A stretch of 64,000 nt of DNA from Agromyces cavernae (GCF_021044935.1 NZ_JAJNMP010000003.1:310001-374000), one strand, 5' to 3'. Shown: positions 55,456-64,000, counted from the first letter of the stretch. Notes: a model not told the origin generated them from the letters alone. Translations and numbers: made by a program.

Positions 55456-55505
55456 CCGATCGACCCTAGGACTTCTCGTTCGTGCGAGCGCAATTCGGGG
55501 ATCCC

Positions 55506-56336
55506 TCAGAACTCCTCGTGGGTGTCGGGATCGCCGCCCCACAGGCGTCCGCGCGACAGCGCCGAGATCGCGTCGACCTCTTCGGTCGAGAGCGCGAAGC
55601 CGAAGACGTCGAGGTTCGAGCGCCGGCGCGCGGCATCGGACGACTTCGGAATCGGCACGGTTCCCAGCTCGACGTGCCAGCGCAGCACCAGTTGGGCCGG
55701 CGTGACGCCACGGGCGGCCGCGAGCTCGACGATCACCGGCTCCTGCAGCAGCTGGCTGCGCTTGGCCAACGGGCTCCAGCTCTCGGTGCGGATCTCGTAC
55801 TCGTCGTGGAAGGCTCGCAGCTGTGCCTGCGGGAAGTACGGATGCAGCTCCACCTGGTTCACCACGGGCGCCACGCTCGTCTCGTCGATGAGCCGCGTGA
55901 GCATTTCGGCGGTGAAGTTCGACACCCCGATCGAGCGCACGAGGCCCTTCTCGCGCAGCGAGATCATCGCGCGCCAGCTGTCGACGTACTTGTCGACGCG
56001 CGGCAGCGGCCAGTGGATGAGGTACAGGTCGACCCAGTCGAGGTCGAGCTTCTTGCGCGACTGCTCGAAGCTCGCGATGGTCTCGTCGAAGCCGTGGTGC
56101 CGGCCCGGCAGCTTCGTCGTGATGAGCAGGTCGCTGCGGTCGACGTCGGTGCGCCGGATCGCCTCGCCCACGGCCTCTTCGTTGCCGTAGTTGTAGGCGG
56201 TGTCGATCAGGCGATACCCGTCGGCGATGGCCGTCGTGATCGCGTCGATTCCCGCCTGGTCGTCGAGTCCGTAGGTGCCGAGCCCTATCGCCGGAATCGA
56301 GTTGCCGTCACGAAGCGCATAGGCGGGAGTGGTCAT
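55506..56336 (-). CDS. Aldo/keto reductase
   Basis: A 276-residue NADPH-dependent reductase: IPAIGLGTYGLDD, catalytic DTAYNYGNEEAVG (Asp, Tyr), Lys in LLITTKLPG, His in YLIHWPLP, and cofactor loop VPIPKSSDAARRRSNLDVF. Acts on aldehydes or ketones in the cytoplasm. GAGG at 9 nt from the ATG. It ends 50 bp before the MFS start region and may share a message with it. Confidence 0.92.
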   Translation of the reverse strand: MTTPAYALRDGNSIPAIGLGTYGLDDQAGIDAITTAIADGYRLIDTAYNYGNEEAVGEAIRRTDVDRSDLLITTKLPGRHHGFDETIASFEQSRKKLDLDWVDLYLIHWPLPRVDKYVDSWRAMISLREKGLVRSIGVSNFTAEMLTRLIDETSVAPVVNQVELHPYFPQAQLRAFHDEYEIRTESWSPLAKRSQLLQEPVIVELAAARGVTPAQLVLRWHVELGTVPIPKSSDAARRRSNLDVFGFALSTEEVDAISALSRGRLWGGDPDTHEEF

Positions 56337-56391
56337 CTGTCCATCCTCACGTACGAGGGCGACGGATGCCACTGCCTGCCGGTCGCGTCGC

Positions 56392-57327
56392 CTAGCCTTC
56401 GGGCAGCCGCGCGAACGCTCGCACGGGGAAGGTGCCGAACCCGGCGACGCGGGGCGGCACCGCCGTGAAGCGCGCCCCGCGCACCGGGACCCGCTCGAGC
56501 GAGGTGAGGTGCTCGACGACGTGGATGCCCGCGGCGAGCAGGATCGAGTGCGCCGGGCGCGTGCCGCTGGATTCGGTGTCGTCGATGTTCAGCGCGTCGA
56601 TGCCGACGATCGCGACGCCCGCATCGGCGAGGTGCTGCGCGCCCGCCTCGGTGAGGAACGGCGAGCCGTGGGCGTACCCGGGTCGTCCGAACCAGCGGCT
56701 CCAACCGGTGTGCAGCAGTACGGCAGTACCGGCGAGGTCGCGGTCGAAGAACACCTCGGCGGGGATGCCGCGCCCCGCGGCATCCGTCAATCGGAACACC
56801 TCAGCGGGGATGTCGACGAGCGTCTCGAGCGGCAGGCTCGCGAGGTCGCCGCCGTCGGCGTACCGGTGGAACGGACTGTCGAGGTAGGTGCCCGTGTTGC
56901 CCGCCATCGTGATGATGTCGATCTCGAACTCGGTGCCCGCCGCGTCGTGCTCGCGCGACGCCTCGCGGGTGAGGTGCGGCGTGATCGTCGGCGCGGGGAT
57001 CCCCGGGTAGGTGACGAGCCCGGCGGCGATCTCGTGGCTGAGATCGACGAGTTCGCCGCCGGCCGGGCGGGTGGCGGAGGCCTCGGCCAGCACGTCGGTC
57101 GCGTCGATCACTCCGCGAGATCCGCGGTGCAGCTCCTCCACGATCTGGAGGTTCGACAGCTCGACGGCGTCGACGAGTGCGAGGCCGAGGTGTCGCACGA
57201 GGAGCTCGCCGATCTCGCGCTCGCCGAGTTCGGCCGACGGAAGATCGAGGCGGAACGACTCCGCTCGCAGCGACCCTCCGTTGATGAAGGCGATCTCGGC
57301 GTCGAAGTGGGCGCGGTACTCGGTCAT
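56392..57327 (-). CDS. Cyclase-family (kynurenine-formamidase-like) hydrolase with altered metal motif
   Basis: A 311-residue protein. The first 90 residues (MTEYRAHFDAEIAFINGGSL...) are an extra domain. The remainder is the cyclase fold, LVDLSHEIAAGLVTYPGIPA, then AGNTGTYLDSPFHRY where the normal metal motif HxGTHxDxPxH has Asn and Tyr in place of two His, and later GYAHGSPFLTEAGAQHL and RPAHSILLAAGIHVVEHL. Metal use may be lost or changed. Likely hydrolyses or dehydrates an unknown substrate. Between an aldo/keto reductase and an APC permease gene on the same strand. Confidence 0.8.
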   Translation of the reverse strand: MTEYRAHFDAEIAFINGGSLRAESFRLDLPSAELGEREIGELLVRHLGLALVDAVELSNLQIVEELHRGSRGVIDATDVLAEASATRPAGGELVDLSHEIAAGLVTYPGIPAPTITPHLTREASREHDAAGTEFEIDIITMAGNTGTYLDSPFHRYADGGDLASLPLETLVDIPAEVFRLTDAAGRGIPAEVFFDRDLAGTAVLLHTGWSRWFGRPGYAHGSPFLTEAGAQHLADAGVAIVGIDALNIDDTESSGTRPAHSILLAAGIHVVEHLTSLERVPVRGARFTAVPPRVAGFGTFPVRAFARLPEG

Positions 57328-57380
57328 GCGGGCTCCCGATCGTTGGGCACGTGCGTTGGTGCGGTCGCGGTGCTCGTGGG

Positions 57381-58787
57381 TCAGCGATCCGGCGCGGATG
57401 GCCCATACTCGGGGTTCGCGTGGGCGATGTGCGACGCCTCGACATCGGTCGTGCCTCGTCGAGCTCGCAGCCGGCGCACGACGGTGACCGCGACGGCCGC
57501 GGCGGCGAGCACGAGCGGCACGATGAGGTTCGCCCATGCGAGCACGAGCAGGCCGGCCGTCAGCACCGTCGCGACGACGGCGAGCCACCACCCGAACGAC
57601 CAGCGGCGCAGCAGCAGCGTCGCGGCGAGCATGCCTGCGGCGTAGATCGCCACCATGTTGCTCGTGTGGATGAGGATGAAGCCCGTGAGGTCGAGGTCGT
57701 TCAGCAGCATGAGGCCGAAGTAGACGACGACGAGCACGCCCGTGAGCGCGAGCGCCCGGCGCGGCACCTCGCCGTCGGCCGCGCCCTTCGCGAAGAATCG
57801 AGGCAGGTCGCCGTCGCGCCCGAGCGCCGCGCCGAGCTTGCCGAACGCGGGCAGGTAGGCGTTCATGACGCCGAGCGTGACGATCGCGGCGATGATGGCG
57901 ACGAACACCGGCCCCACTCCGGGTGCGGTGGTCTCGACGAGGTCGAGCAGGGGCACCTGCCCCTCGCCCGCACGGTCGCCGAGCACCGCGACCGTGACGA
58001 ACTGCAGCGCCAGATATCCGGCGCCGACGACCACCACGGCGATCGCCGTCGCGAGCGGGATGGTGCGTCGCGGATTGCGGAACTCGCCCGCGATGTGGGT
58101 GCCGACCTCCCAGCCGGCGAACGCCCAGACGAACAGGCTGATCGCCACCCCGACTCCGGCCCAGCCGTTCGGCAGGAACGGCTCGAAGTTCGAGGCCTCG
58201 GCCGCCGGGAACGTCACGGCGACCACGGTGACGACCACCGTGATGAGCAGCCCGGTGAGCACGAACTGCACCCACCCGGCGACGCGCACGCCGAACCAGT
58301 TGGCGATGAAGGGCGGCACGAACACCGCGAAGCCGATGATCGGGACGGCGGCACGGTCGACGCCGAGCACCGCGACCACGTACTCGCCGCCGAGCACGGC
58401 GAGCACGGGCGCACCGACGCAGACGCCGAAGAAGAACCAGTAACCCGTCATGCGAGCCGCCGTGCCGCCGAGGGCGCGTCGCACGTAGCTCGCGACGCCG
58501 CCCGCATCGGGGAAGCGCGCGGCGAGGGCCGCGAACGTGCCGGCCAGCGGGATCGAGAGCACGAGCACGGCGGCCACGGCGACGATCGAGGCGGGGCCGG
58601 CGGCGGCGGCGGCGAGCCCGGGAAGCACGAGGATGCCGGTACCGAGCACGCTCGCGATGTAGAGCGCCGTGCCCTGCCCGAGCCCGAGCGTGCCGTGGTG
58701 CGCGCCCGCAGCGGTCGTCGCCGCGACCTCGGCGGTGGCGGTGTCGGGAGCGGGCTTGATCGAAGTCACCCGCTCATTCTGCGGCAT
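57381..58787 (-). CDS. APC-superfamily amino acid permease
   Basis: A 468-residue permease with 12 membrane segments. Typical APC blocks: LYIASVLGTGILVLPGLAAA, FPDAGGVASYVRRALGG, FVWAFAGWEVGTHIAGEFRNP. It imports or exchanges an amino acid or amine. ATG 58787 is listed; GTG 58769 and GTG 58820 are possible. Same strand as the cyclase-like gene 53 bp downstream; the pair may handle one compound. Confidence 0.88.
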   Translation of the reverse strand: MPQNERVTSIKPAPDTATAEVAATTAAGAHHGTLGLGQGTALYIASVLGTGILVLPGLAAAAAGPASIVAVAAVLVLSIPLAGTFAALAARFPDAGGVASYVRRALGGTAARMTGYWFFFGVCVGAPVLAVLGGEYVVAVLGVDRAAVPIIGFAVFVPPFIANWFGVRVAGWVQFVLTGLLITVVVTVVAVTFPAAEASNFEPFLPNGWAGVGVAISLFVWAFAGWEVGTHIAGEFRNPRRTIPLATAIAVVVVGAGYLALQFVTVAVLGDRAGEGQVPLLDLVETTAPGVGPVFVAIIAAIVTLGVMNAYLPAFGKLGAALGRDGDLPRFFAKGAADGEVPRRALALTGVLVVVYFGLMLLNDLDLTGFILIHTSNMVAIYAAGMLAATLLLRRWSFGWWLAVVATVLTAGLLVLAWANLIVPLVLAAAAVAVTVVRRLRARRGTTDVEASHIAHANPEYGPSAPDR

Positions 58788-58826
58788 CCCACCGTCATGC
58801 GACGTTGGCAGTAGCGACACTACCCG

Positions 58827-59636
58827 TCAAGATCCTGCCAGATTCGCCCCTCCGCGCACCTGCGCCGTCGCGGCCTCGCGGTCGATGAACCCCACGACCT
58901 CGCCGATCGAGTTCAGCAGCGGGGCCGGGAACACCACGAGCGTGTTCTTGTCGACACCCACCTCGACGAGCGTCTGCAACGTACGCAGCTGCAATGCGAG
59001 CGGATGCGACATCATCGTGTCGGAGGCGACGCCGAGCTTCACCGCGGCGAGCGCCTCGCCCTCGGCGGCGATGATCTTCGCCCGCTTCTCGCGCTCGGCC
59101 TCGGCCTGCTTCGCCATGGCGCGCTTCATCGAGTCGGGCAGCAGGATGTCCTTGAGTTCGACGAGCGTGACCTGGGCGCCCCAGTCGACCGTGGTCTCAT
59201 CGAGGATCTCGCGGATGTTCACGTTGAGCTTCGCCGTCTCGGCGAGCGTCTCGTCGAGGTGGTGCTGCCCGACGACCTTGCGCAGCGTGGTCTGCGCGAT
59301 CTGGTCGATCGCCGACTTCACGTTCTCGATCGCGATGACCGACTTCACCGGGTCGACGATGCGGTAGTACGCGACCGCCGAGACCCCGACGCTCACGTTG
59401 TCCTGCGTGATGATGCCCTGCGACTGGATCGGCACGGTCACGATGCGCAACGACACCTTGGTCATCACGTCGACGACCGGGATGATGAACCGGATGCCCG
59501 GGTCGCGCACGCTCTGCAGCCGGCCGAACCGCAGCACGACGCCCCGCTCGTACTGCTTGACGATCTTCACCGACATGAAGAACAGCACGATCGCGACGAT
59601 GCCCACGATGATCAGGGTGACCCAGAACCAGACCAT
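58827..59636 (-). CDS. SPFH/band-7 (stomatin-like slipin) membrane protein
   Basis: A 269-residue protein: one membrane segment (MVWFWVTLIIVGIVAIVLFF), SPFH domain (VKQYERGVVLRFGRLQSV, DNVSVGVSAVAYYRIVDP), a coiled-coil arm (RAMAKQAEAEREKRAKIIAA) and a hydrophobic C-terminal part. Slipins form membrane microdomains. Start 59636 has GAGGAG 9 nt upstream; ATG 59645 overlaps that site. Usually paired with NfeD, which is absent here. Confidence 0.92.
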   Translation of the reverse strand: MVWFWVTLIIVGIVAIVLFFMSVKIVKQYERGVVLRFGRLQSVRDPGIRFIIPVVDVMTKVSLRIVTVPIQSQGIITQDNVSVGVSAVAYYRIVDPVKSVIAIENVKSAIDQIAQTTLRKVVGQHHLDETLAETAKLNVNIREILDETTVDWGAQVTLVELKDILLPDSMKRAMAKQAEAEREKRAKIIAAEGEALAAVKLGVASDTMMSHPLALQLRTLQTLVEVGVDKNTLVVFPAPLLNSIGEVVGFIDREAATAQVRGGANLAGS

Positions 59637-59700
59637 GGAGATCATCTCCTCGGCGCCGGTGACCTGCCGAGCGCCCGCAGTTCCATTCTCCCACCGCCCG

Positions 59701-59783
59701 CCGGTCGAGTAGGCGCGCCAGCGCCGTATCGAGACCCGGTGACGTGGTCTCGATACGCTCCTTCGTCGCTACTCGACCGACGG
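59701..59783. repeat. REP-like intergenic hairpin element, copy 2
   Basis: The first 36 bp are identical to 39430-39465. Outer arms GGTCGAGTAG (59703-59712) and CTACTCGACC (59769-59778); inner arms CGTATCGAGACC (59725-59736) and GGTCTCGATACG (59746-59757). The perfect arms here make this the reference copy. It lies between cystathionine gamma-synthase and the SPFH gene. Confidence 0.9.
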
Positions 59784-59797
59784 GCGAGCGGATGCCG

Positions 59798-60964
59798 CTA
59801 CAGGCGCTCGAGGGTCTGGTCGATGTCGGCCAGCAGGTCGTCGACGTCTTCGATGCCCACCGAGAGCCGCACGATCGACTCGGGCACCTCGGCGTCGGTG
59901 CCCTTCACCGAGGCGTGCGTCATCTCGGACGGGTAGTTCACGAGCGACTCGACCCCGCCGAGCGACTCGGCGAGCTGGAACAGCTCGGTCGACTCGGCGA
60001 ACCGACGGGCCGCCGCGCCCCCGCCCGCGAGCGAGATCGAGAGCATGCCGCCGAAGCCCGACATCTGCCGACCCGCCAGTTCGTGGCCCGGATGCGACTC
60101 GAGACCGGGATAGTAGACCCGCTCGATGCCGTCGTGCTCCTCGAGTCGCCGGGCGATCGCGAGGGCGTTCTGGCTGTGTCGCTGCATCCGGATGCCGAGC
60201 GTCTTGATGCCCCGCGACGTGAGGAACGCGTCGAACGGACCCGAGACGGCCCCGGCCGCGAACTGGGTGAACTTCACCCGCTCGGCGACCTCGGCGCGCT
60301 CATCGCCGGCACCGAACACGAGGGCGCCGCCGATGACGTCGGAGTGTCCGCCGAGGTACTTCGTCGTCGAGTGCACGATGACGTCGGCACCGAGCTCGAG
60401 CGGCTGCTGCAGGGCGGGCGACGCGAACGTGTTGTCGACGACGACGAGCGCCCCGGCCTCGTTGCCGAGCTCGGCGAGCGCGGCGATGTCGCTGATCTTC
60501 ATGAGCGGGTTCGACGGCGTCTCGACCCAGAGCACCTTGGTGGTGCCGAGTTCGATCGCCGCCCGCACCGCGTCGAGGTCGCTCGTGTCGACGGTCGTGT
60601 GCCGCACGCCCCAGTCGCCGAAGATGCGGCGGATGAGCCGGTGCGTGCCGCCGTAGACGTCATTGCCGATGACGACGTGGTCCCCGGGCGCCAGCACGGT
60701 GCGCAGGAGCGCGTCTTCGGCCGCGAGGCCCGACGCGAACGAGAGCGCGCCGGCGCCGCCCTCGAGCGCGGCGAGCTGCGTCTCGAGCGCCGTGCGGGTG
60801 GGGTTGCCGCCGCGCGAGTACTCGTAGCCGCCGCGCAGGCCGCCGATGCCGTCCTGCACGTACGTCGAGGTCGCGTAGATCGGCGGGATCACCGCGCCGG
60901 TGGTCGGATCGAACTGCTGCCCGGCGTGGATCGCGCGGGTGTCGAATTGTGCGTCGCTGTTCAT
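59798..60964 (-). CDS. metB: Cystathionine gamma-synthase (or gamma-lyase)
   Basis: A 388-residue PLP enzyme of the Cys/Met metabolism family: PPIYATSTYVQDG, GYEYSRGGNPTRTALE, FASGLAAEDALL, VDNTFASP and the PLP lysine in HSTTKYLGGHSDV. It makes cystathionine from cysteine and an activated homoserine, or cleaves it. Next to cystathionine beta-synthase, 40 bp downstream on the same strand, where a gamma-lyase role in reverse transsulfuration is equally likely. Confidence 0.87.
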   Translation of the reverse strand: MNSDAQFDTRAIHAGQQFDPTTGAVIPPIYATSTYVQDGIGGLRGGYEYSRGGNPTRTALETQLAALEGGAGALSFASGLAAEDALLRTVLAPGDHVVIGNDVYGGTHRLIRRIFGDWGVRHTTVDTSDLDAVRAAIELGTTKVLWVETPSNPLMKISDIAALAELGNEAGALVVVDNTFASPALQQPLELGADVIVHSTTKYLGGHSDVIGGALVFGAGDERAEVAERVKFTQFAAGAVSGPFDAFLTSRGIKTLGIRMQRHSQNALAIARRLEEHDGIERVYYPGLESHPGHELAGRQMSGFGGMLSISLAGGGAAARRFAESTELFQLAESLGGVESLVNYPSEMTHASVKGTDAEVPESIVRLSVGIEDVDDLLADIDQTLERL

Positions 60965-61004
60965 GGTGTCGTTCTCTTCCGGGTGCGTCGGGCCGGGCGG
61001 TGCC

Positions 61005-62372
61005 TCAGGCCGACAGGTAGGTGAGCAGGTCGGTGCGGGTGATGACGCCGAGCGCCTTGCCGCCGTCGGTGACGAGCATCGCGGATGCATCGGTGAAGGC
61101 GCTGCGGGCCGAAGCCACGGGCTCGTTCACGCCGATGAGCGGCAGCGGTTCGCCGACCACGCCGCCCACCTCGTCGGTGAGCTTCGCCCTGCCCGAGAAG
61201 ACGAGGTCGAGCAGCGCCTCCTCGTGCACCGCCCCGACGACCTCGCCGAGCACGACGGGCGGCTCGGCCGAGAGCACGAGCAACTGCGACACGCCCGTCT
61301 CGTTCATGCGGTCGATCGCCTCGCGCACGGTGTCGTTGGGGTGCACGTAGACGAGCGGCTCGGTGCGGTCGGCCTTCGCCGCGAGGATGTCGGCGATCGT
61401 GTGGCCGGCAGGCGCGTTCCCGAAGCCGTATGCGCGCATCCACTTGTCGTTGAAGATCTTGCCGAGGTAACCGCGTCCGCCGTCGGGCAGCAGCACCACG
61501 AACACGTCGTCGGGGCCGGCGGATGCCGCGGCCTTGAGCGCCGCCACGACGGCCATGCCGCTCGACCCGCCGACGAGGATGCCCTCTTCGCGGGCGAGGC
61601 GGCGCGTCATCGCGAACGACTCGGCGTCGGAGACCTCGATGATCTCGTGCGGCACCTTCGGGTCGTAGGCGCCCGGCCAGAAGTCCTCGCCGACGCCCTC
61701 GACGAAGTAGGGGCGGCCCGTGCCCCCGGAATAGACCGAGCCCTCGGGGTCGGCGCCGATGATGCGCACCGTGTCGCCCGAGACCTCGCGCAGGTAGCGG
61801 CCGGTGCCCGTGATGGTTCCGCCCGTGCCGACGCCCGCCACGAAGTGCGTGACCTTGCCGTCGGTGTCGCGCCAGATCTCGGGGCCGGTCGTCTCGTAGT
61901 GCGAGCGTGGACCGTTGGGGTTCTCGTACTGGTTCGGCTTGAACGCGCCTGGAATCTCCCGGGCGAGCCGGTCGGAGACGCCGTAGTACGACTCGGGGCT
62001 GTCTGGTGAGACCGCCGTCGGCGTCACGACCACCTCGGCGCCGTAGGCCGTCAGCACGTTGCGCTTGTCTTCGCCGACCTTGTCGGGGCACACGAAGACG
62101 CAACGATAGCCGCGCTGCAGGGCCACGAGCGCGAGCCCCACGCCGGTGTTGCCCGACGTCGGCTCGACGATCGTGCCACCCGGCTTGAGCAGCCCGTCGC
62201 GCTCGGCGGCGTCGATGATTCGGCCGGCGATGCGGTCCTTCGACGACCCGCCCGGGTTCAGGTATTCGAGCTTCACCAGCACCGTGGCATCCGTCACGCC
62301 CTCGGTGACTCGATGCAGCTTGACGAGCGGGGTGTTGCCGACGAGATCGACGATGTTCTCTGCGTACTTCAT
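61005..62372 (-). CDS. Cystathionine beta-synthase with C-terminal CBS domains
   Basis: A 455-residue enzyme. PLP domain: EYLNPGGSSKDRIAGRII (PLP Lys in SSKDR), EPTSGNTGVGLALVAL, GVGTGGTITGTGRYL, VGGSSGMAVVAALKA. The C-terminal 130 residues form two CBS motifs (HPNDTVREAIDRMNETGVSQ and VNEPVASARSAFTDASAMLV) that bind adenosyl ligands in relatives. It condenses serine and homocysteine. Operon with the gamma-synthase/lyase gene downstream. Confidence 0.9.
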   Translation of the reverse strand: MKYAENIVDLVGNTPLVKLHRVTEGVTDATVLVKLEYLNPGGSSKDRIAGRIIDAAERDGLLKPGGTIVEPTSGNTGVGLALVALQRGYRCVFVCPDKVGEDKRNVLTAYGAEVVVTPTAVSPDSPESYYGVSDRLAREIPGAFKPNQYENPNGPRSHYETTGPEIWRDTDGKVTHFVAGVGTGGTITGTGRYLREVSGDTVRIIGADPEGSVYSGGTGRPYFVEGVGEDFWPGAYDPKVPHEIIEVSDAESFAMTRRLAREEGILVGGSSGMAVVAALKAAASAGPDDVFVVLLPDGGRGYLGKIFNDKWMRAYGFGNAPAGHTIADILAAKADRTEPLVYVHPNDTVREAIDRMNETGVSQLLVLSAEPPVVLGEVVGAVHEEALLDLVFSGRAKLTDEVGGVVGEPLPLIGVNEPVASARSAFTDASAMLVTDGGKALGVITRTDLLTYLSA

Positions 62373-62686
62373 GCCGTGTTCGTTCCTTGTGTCAGTGCGT
62401 CCGAGTGCGCCGAATGGTGCCCGACGCTGAAGAGGGGGTCGTCTGTCTCAGCGACGACAACACAGCAGCGAGGAGTTCACGCGCCCAGCCTAGCCCGAAC
62501 GTGCACGGCGTCGCGGGGTGGTTGCGGGCACCCGATTCCCGCCGAGGGTACCGGCGAAGGGCGGTCGTGCCGCAGAATCGTAGGAACGGAATGCACGCAC
62601 GCGACTGAGCGTTCTCCCAGCTGCATACGTTCGTATTGAACGAAGACGTCGTTCGATCAACCCCGTCCACCGAGAGAGGCCCACGC
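62373..62686. other. Divergent regulatory gap between CBS and DUF3105 genes
   Basis: No gene is supported. A minus-strand -10-like TAGGCT lies at 62492-62487. A repeat CGTTC-GTATT-GAACG sits near 62629-62643. I see no riboswitch-type structure that I could name. Confidence 0.4.
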
Positions 62687-63370
62687 GTGAGCGCGACCCC
62701 GCCCGTTCCCCCCACCAAGGCGAAGAAGCCGACCGTCAAAGAGCAGCGCGCCGCAGAACGCCAGCGCAAGCTCGAGGAGTTCCGCCGCCGTGAGGCGAAG
62801 GCGCGGCGCAACCGTCGCATCCTCATCTGGGGTGGCTCGGTCGCCGCGGCCGTCGTCGTCGGACTGCTGATCACGTCGATCGTGCTCACCCCTCAGGCCG
62901 CCAGGTACACCGCAGGTGGCGAGGGCGCCACCATCGAGGGCGTCGAGACGTTCGAGAACACGTCGAACCACGTCGAAGGGGCCGTCGAATACGCCCAGAC
63001 CCCGCCCGCCGGCGGCGAACACAACCCCGCGTGGCTCAACTGCGGCGTGTACACCGAGCCCGTGCCCAACGAGAACGCGGTGCACTCGCTCGAACACGGG
63101 GCCATCTGGGTCACCTACGACCCGAGCCTCAGCGACGCCGACCTCGAGACCCTCAGGTCGAAGCTGCCGTCGACCTACATCGTGCTCTCGCCGTTCGACG
63201 GCCTCCCCTCGCCCATCGTGCTGAGCGGTTGGAACACGCAGCTGCAGGTCGACGAGGCCGACGACCCCCGCATCGCGGAGTACCTCGAGGAGTACTGGCA
63301 GAGCCAGAACGTGCCCGAGCCCGGCGCGCTCTGCACGGGCGCGATCGACGGGCCCGGCAAGGTCTCGTGA
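62687..63370 (+). CDS. DUF3105 membrane-anchored protein
   Basis: A 227-residue protein starting at GTG with GAGAGAGG upstream. Basic, Lys/Arg-rich N-terminus, one membrane segment (about residues 46-68), then an outside DUF3105 domain: YAQTPPAGGEHNPAWLNCGV, NENAVHSLEHGAIWVTYDP, and LSPFDGLPSPIVLSGWN. The conserved His/Cys/Glu suggest metal binding; function is unknown. It overlaps the DUF305 gene by 4 bp (GTGA), a pair often seen together in actinobacteria. Confidence 0.85.
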   Translation: MSATPPVPPTKAKKPTVKEQRAAERQRKLEEFRRREAKARRNRRILIWGGSVAAAVVVGLLITSIVLTPQAARYTAGGEGATIEGVETFENTSNHVEGAVEYAQTPPAGGEHNPAWLNCGVYTEPVPNENAVHSLEHGAIWVTYDPSLSDADLETLRSKLPSTYIVLSPFDGLPSPIVLSGWNTQLQVDEADDPRIAEYLEEYWQSQNVPEPGALCTGAIDGPGKVS

Positions 63371-64000
63371 CCGAGGGGCGCGAGCACGACGGGGCGGGCG
63401 CGGGGCACGACGCCCATGAGCACCACCGCATGAGCCGCGGGGCTCGCGTCGCGGTCATCGTCGCGGCGGCCGTGGCACTCGTCATCGTCGCGGTCGCGGC
63501 GTTCTCGATCGGCCGCCTGTCGACGCTCGCCGAGCCCACCCCTACCGACACGAGCGCCGAGGCGGGCTTCGCCCGCGACATGCAGGTGCACCACCAGCAG
63601 GGCGTCGAGCTCGCGATGATCATCCGCGATCGCACCGACGATCCCGACGTGCGACTGCTGGGGTACGACATCGCGACGACGCAGGCCCAGCAGGCCGGGC
63701 AGATGTACGGATGGCTCGCCGAGTGGGATCTCTCACAGGCGGGCTCCGAGCCGTCGATGACGTGGATGACCCGTCCCGCCGAGGGCGGCGCCGGGCACTC
63801 CACTCACGACTCGCAGGACTCGCATGCGACGCACACCCCGGGCGAACCGATGCCGGGGCTCGCGACGCCCGAGCAGATCGCCGAACTCCAGGGTCTCGAG
63901 GGCCGGGCCGCCGAGGTGATGTTCCTCGAACTCATGATCGCCCACCACAGGGGCGCGGTCGAGATGGCCGAGGCCGCGCTCGAGCGCTCGTCGAACGACG
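63367..64000 (+). CDS. DUF305 protein, truncated by the window edge
   Basis: The frame is open to base 64000; 211 codons are visible. A His-rich head (EHDGAGAGHDAHEHHRM) is followed by one membrane segment and a ferritin-like DUF305 domain with ARDMQVHHQQGVELAMII and LMIAHHRGAVEMAEAA, the characteristic HH metal motifs. Members are thought to bind copper or iron outside the cell. GTG start overlaps the DUF3105 stop. The end lies beyond the window. Confidence 0.88.
   Translation, partial: MTEGREHDGAGAGHDAHEHHRMSRGARVAVIVAAAVALVIVAVAAFSIGRLSTLAEPTPTDTSAEAGFARDMQVHHQQGVELAMIIRDRTDDPDVRLLGYDIATTQAQQAGQMYGWLAEWDLSQAGSEPSMTWMTRPAEGGAGHSTHDSQDSHATHTPGEPMPGLATPEQIAELQGLEGRAAEVMFLELMIAHHRGAVEMAEAALERSSND

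Noticed and set aside
53350..56190. Plus-strand 946-codon open frame
   Set aside because: It spans a hydrolase in another frame and the MFS and aldo/keto reductase genes on the other strand. Its Arg/Asp/His-rich low-complexity translation matches no family.
56392..57327. Kynurenine formamidase of a tryptophan pathway
   Set aside because: No kynureninase or dioxygenase gene nearby, and the metal motif is altered.

Overview
The window looks like a chromosomal segment of a high-GC actinobacterium, most likely family Microbacteriaceae (Agromyces/Microbacterium-like). The grounds are very high third-position GC, heavy use of GTG starts, many regulator genes that start directly 6-7 nt after a -10 box (leaderless transcripts), a class Ib nrdHIEF operon with NrdR-like boxes, DUF2510 and DUF3105 proteins, and a CHY zinc-finger protein. 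The genus is inferred; no rRNA or ribosomal marker is present. Both edges cut genes: an M14 carboxypeptidase on the left and a DUF305 protein on the right.

Layout. 0-8.8 kb: secreted M14 peptidase, membrane-anchored lytic transglycosylase, an Lrp regulator divergent from azlCD (branched-chain amino acid export), two small conserved proteins, a YdeI-like protein, a cell-wall-binding-repeat protein and a formylglycine-generating-enzyme-like protein. 8.9-11.6 kb: a tightly coupled three-gene operon (KASIII-like ketosynthase, heme-oxygenase-fold diiron enzyme, unknown protein), divergent from an autoregulated TetR-ABC exporter operon (11.7-13.8 kb). 13.9-15.9 kb: CHY zinc finger, hydrolase, and a zinc-ribbon/OhrR-like pair. 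16-25.6 kb: an apparent guanidino-compound or amino-acid catabolic locus (ureohydrolase, TPP-dependent decarboxylase, amidohydrolase, MHS transporter, tandem Lrp, LysR, SdhA-like flavoprotein). 25.6-28.8 kb: two VOC proteins, a WYL regulator and an anchored coiled-coil protein.

28.8-36.2 kb is an accessory, defence-like region. It holds an AbiE-type toxin-antitoxin pair, a DUF2510-DUF4041-GIY-YIG nuclease translationally coupled to a membrane-anchored partner, a gene remnant copied from the flavoprotein family found at 23.9 kb, a STAND-like P-loop ATPase, and a free-standing GIY-YIG/NUMOD3 homing endonuclease lodged exactly between nrdE and nrdF. 36.2-39.2 kb is the rest of nrdHIEF with its regulatory region (two NrdR-like boxes and two DnaA-box sequences).

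39.4-43.6 kb has hydrolase, HhH-GPD and VOC genes embedded in repeat-rich spacers (a REP-like hairpin, purine tract, tandem repeats). 42.0-51.6 kb is a complete L-arabinose uptake and catabolism operon (araD-chvE-mmsA-mmsB-araB-araA) under a LacI-family repressor, with matching operators at both promoters. 51.8-59.7 kb: a PadR-hydrolase operon with its own palindrome, MFS exporter, aldo/keto reductase, unusual cyclase-family protein, APC permease and an SPFH protein. 59.8-62.4 kb is the transsulfuration pair (cystathionine gamma-synthase and beta-synthase), followed by DUF3105 and DUF305 proteins.

The strongest candidates for something under-described are the two-gene DUF4041/GIY-YIG system with its anchor in trans, the nrdE/nrdF homing endonuclease, and the KASIII plus diiron-oxidase operon. 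No rRNA, tRNA, CRISPR or insertion-sequence gene was recognised.
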